In this document: piece by piece, positions 6,609 to 6,920 of the stretch
Numbering within the stretch: position 1 is the stretch's first letter
Layout: the number at the start of each line of letters is the position of its first letter
Source of the DNA: a bacterium
GTDB lineage: Bacteria > Patescibacteria > Dojkabacteria > SC72
Length of the DNA stretch: 6,920 nt
Direction of reading: 5' to 3'
Assembly (NCBI GenBank): GCA_029553845.1
Contig: JAKPKF010000147.1
Span: 1 to 6,920, forward strand
The notes under the pieces: model-generated
Told to the model about the DNA's origin: nothing
What the model saw: only the letters and a program-made list of their open reading frames with translations
The model's database searches: none
Program-made: the position numbers and the translations under genes

Positions 6609-6920
6609 CTACTCGCTTAAAGCAAAAGATGAAGAATTTTTATTCAAATACATCTTAAATTCTTTTTCACTAATTTTCCCAAATTTATCTTCGGCGTATA
6701 AAGAGGTGACAGAGTATCCATCTTGGGGAATTAAAACTTCTCTAAAGAAACCTTCTTTGTCTATGAAAATCTCTCGGCCATTCAATTTTAGATGTTTTGC
6801 TCGGGGGGCTTGTCCTTCCACTATATAAAGCGGACTGTCGGAAGATTGAACGATTGAAGCTTCTAGCTCTACTCCATTTCTAATAAAACTCATCTTTTCC
6901 CAACCAAAAAATATAATCAC
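6609..6920 (-). CDS. Small Ig-like-fold protein upstream of recA, C-terminal part (5' end at window edge)
   Basis: The visible 103 residues end at TAG (6609-6611). The frame is open to the window edge, where a GTG happens to lie, so the true start is uncertain; an internal ATG at 6889-6891 preceded by GGGAAAAG is another option. Residues about 30-92 show the pattern of a small beta-sandwich domain: an IVEGQA turn, KLNGREIFIDKEGFF, then GYSVTSLYAEDKFGK. This resembles Ig-like/glucodextranase-B-type domains (NGxxV, dGxF, AxDxxGN), often found on membrane-anchored or cell-surface proteins. The first residues (IIFFGWEKM) may be the end of a membrane segment. The gene runs in the same direction as recA with a 41-bp gap and is probably co-transcribed with it. 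The function is unknown, and a direct link to recombination should not be assumed. Confidence 0.75.
   Translation of the reverse strand: MIIFFGWEKMSFIRNGVELEASIVQSSDSPLYIVEGQAPRAKHLKLNGREIFIDKEGFFREVLIPQDGYSVTSLYAEDKFGKISEKEFKMYLNKNSSSFALSE

Noticed and set aside
1..6920. Recoded UGA (Gracilibacteria-type code), since none of the four genes ends in TGA
   Set aside because: No in-frame TGA occurs in any gene, RecA glycines are encoded by GGN, and four stops are too few to judge stop-codon usage.

Overview
The window looks like a chromosomal fragment of an AT-rich bacterium of the Patescibacteria/CPR type, probably a Parcubacteria-like lineage. This is inferred from four things: very large secreted proteins built from InlB-type and Ig-like repeats, a small Ig-like-fold protein directly upstream of recA, weak or absent Shine-Dalgarno sequences, and short intergenic gaps. 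No 16S or ribosomal protein gene is present to confirm it. The standard genetic code suffices: no in-frame UGA occurs in the four genes, and the stops seen are TAG, TAA, TAG and TAG.

Layout. Positions 1-867 (+) are the 3' part of a gene for a cysteine-rich extracytoplasmic protein whose start lies before the window. Eleven bases later, 879-5249 (+) encodes a 1456-residue secreted mosaic protein. It has a signal peptide, three divergent InlB-type repeats, two classical InlB B-repeats, seven copies of a cysteine/tryptophan module with an exact C-X8-C-X5-W signature, two tandem CRLLD modules and a final Ig-like domain. The two genes share the cysteine module and an Ig-like C-terminus, so they are relatives that are probably co-transcribed. 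Positions 5494-6567 (-) are recA, complete and canonical. Upstream of it on the same strand, 6609-6920 is the C-terminal part of a small protein with an Ig-like fold, cut by the window edge.

Between the convergent blocks (5250-5493) the sequence is not empty. It holds a sigma70-type promoter (TTGACT, 17 bp, TACAAT), then three hairpins starting at the predicted +1, then an intrinsic terminator. Together these look like a free-standing small RNA of about 118 nt that I cannot assign to a known family. A perfect 14-bp palindrome next to it probably ends recA transcription from the other side.

The most noteworthy items are the candidate small RNA, whose first two hairpins have identical GUUCU loops that could pair with the third loop, and the repeated C-X8-C-X5-W extracytoplasmic module. 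DNA-level near-identity of some repeats inside the large gene points to recent internal duplication or gene conversion.
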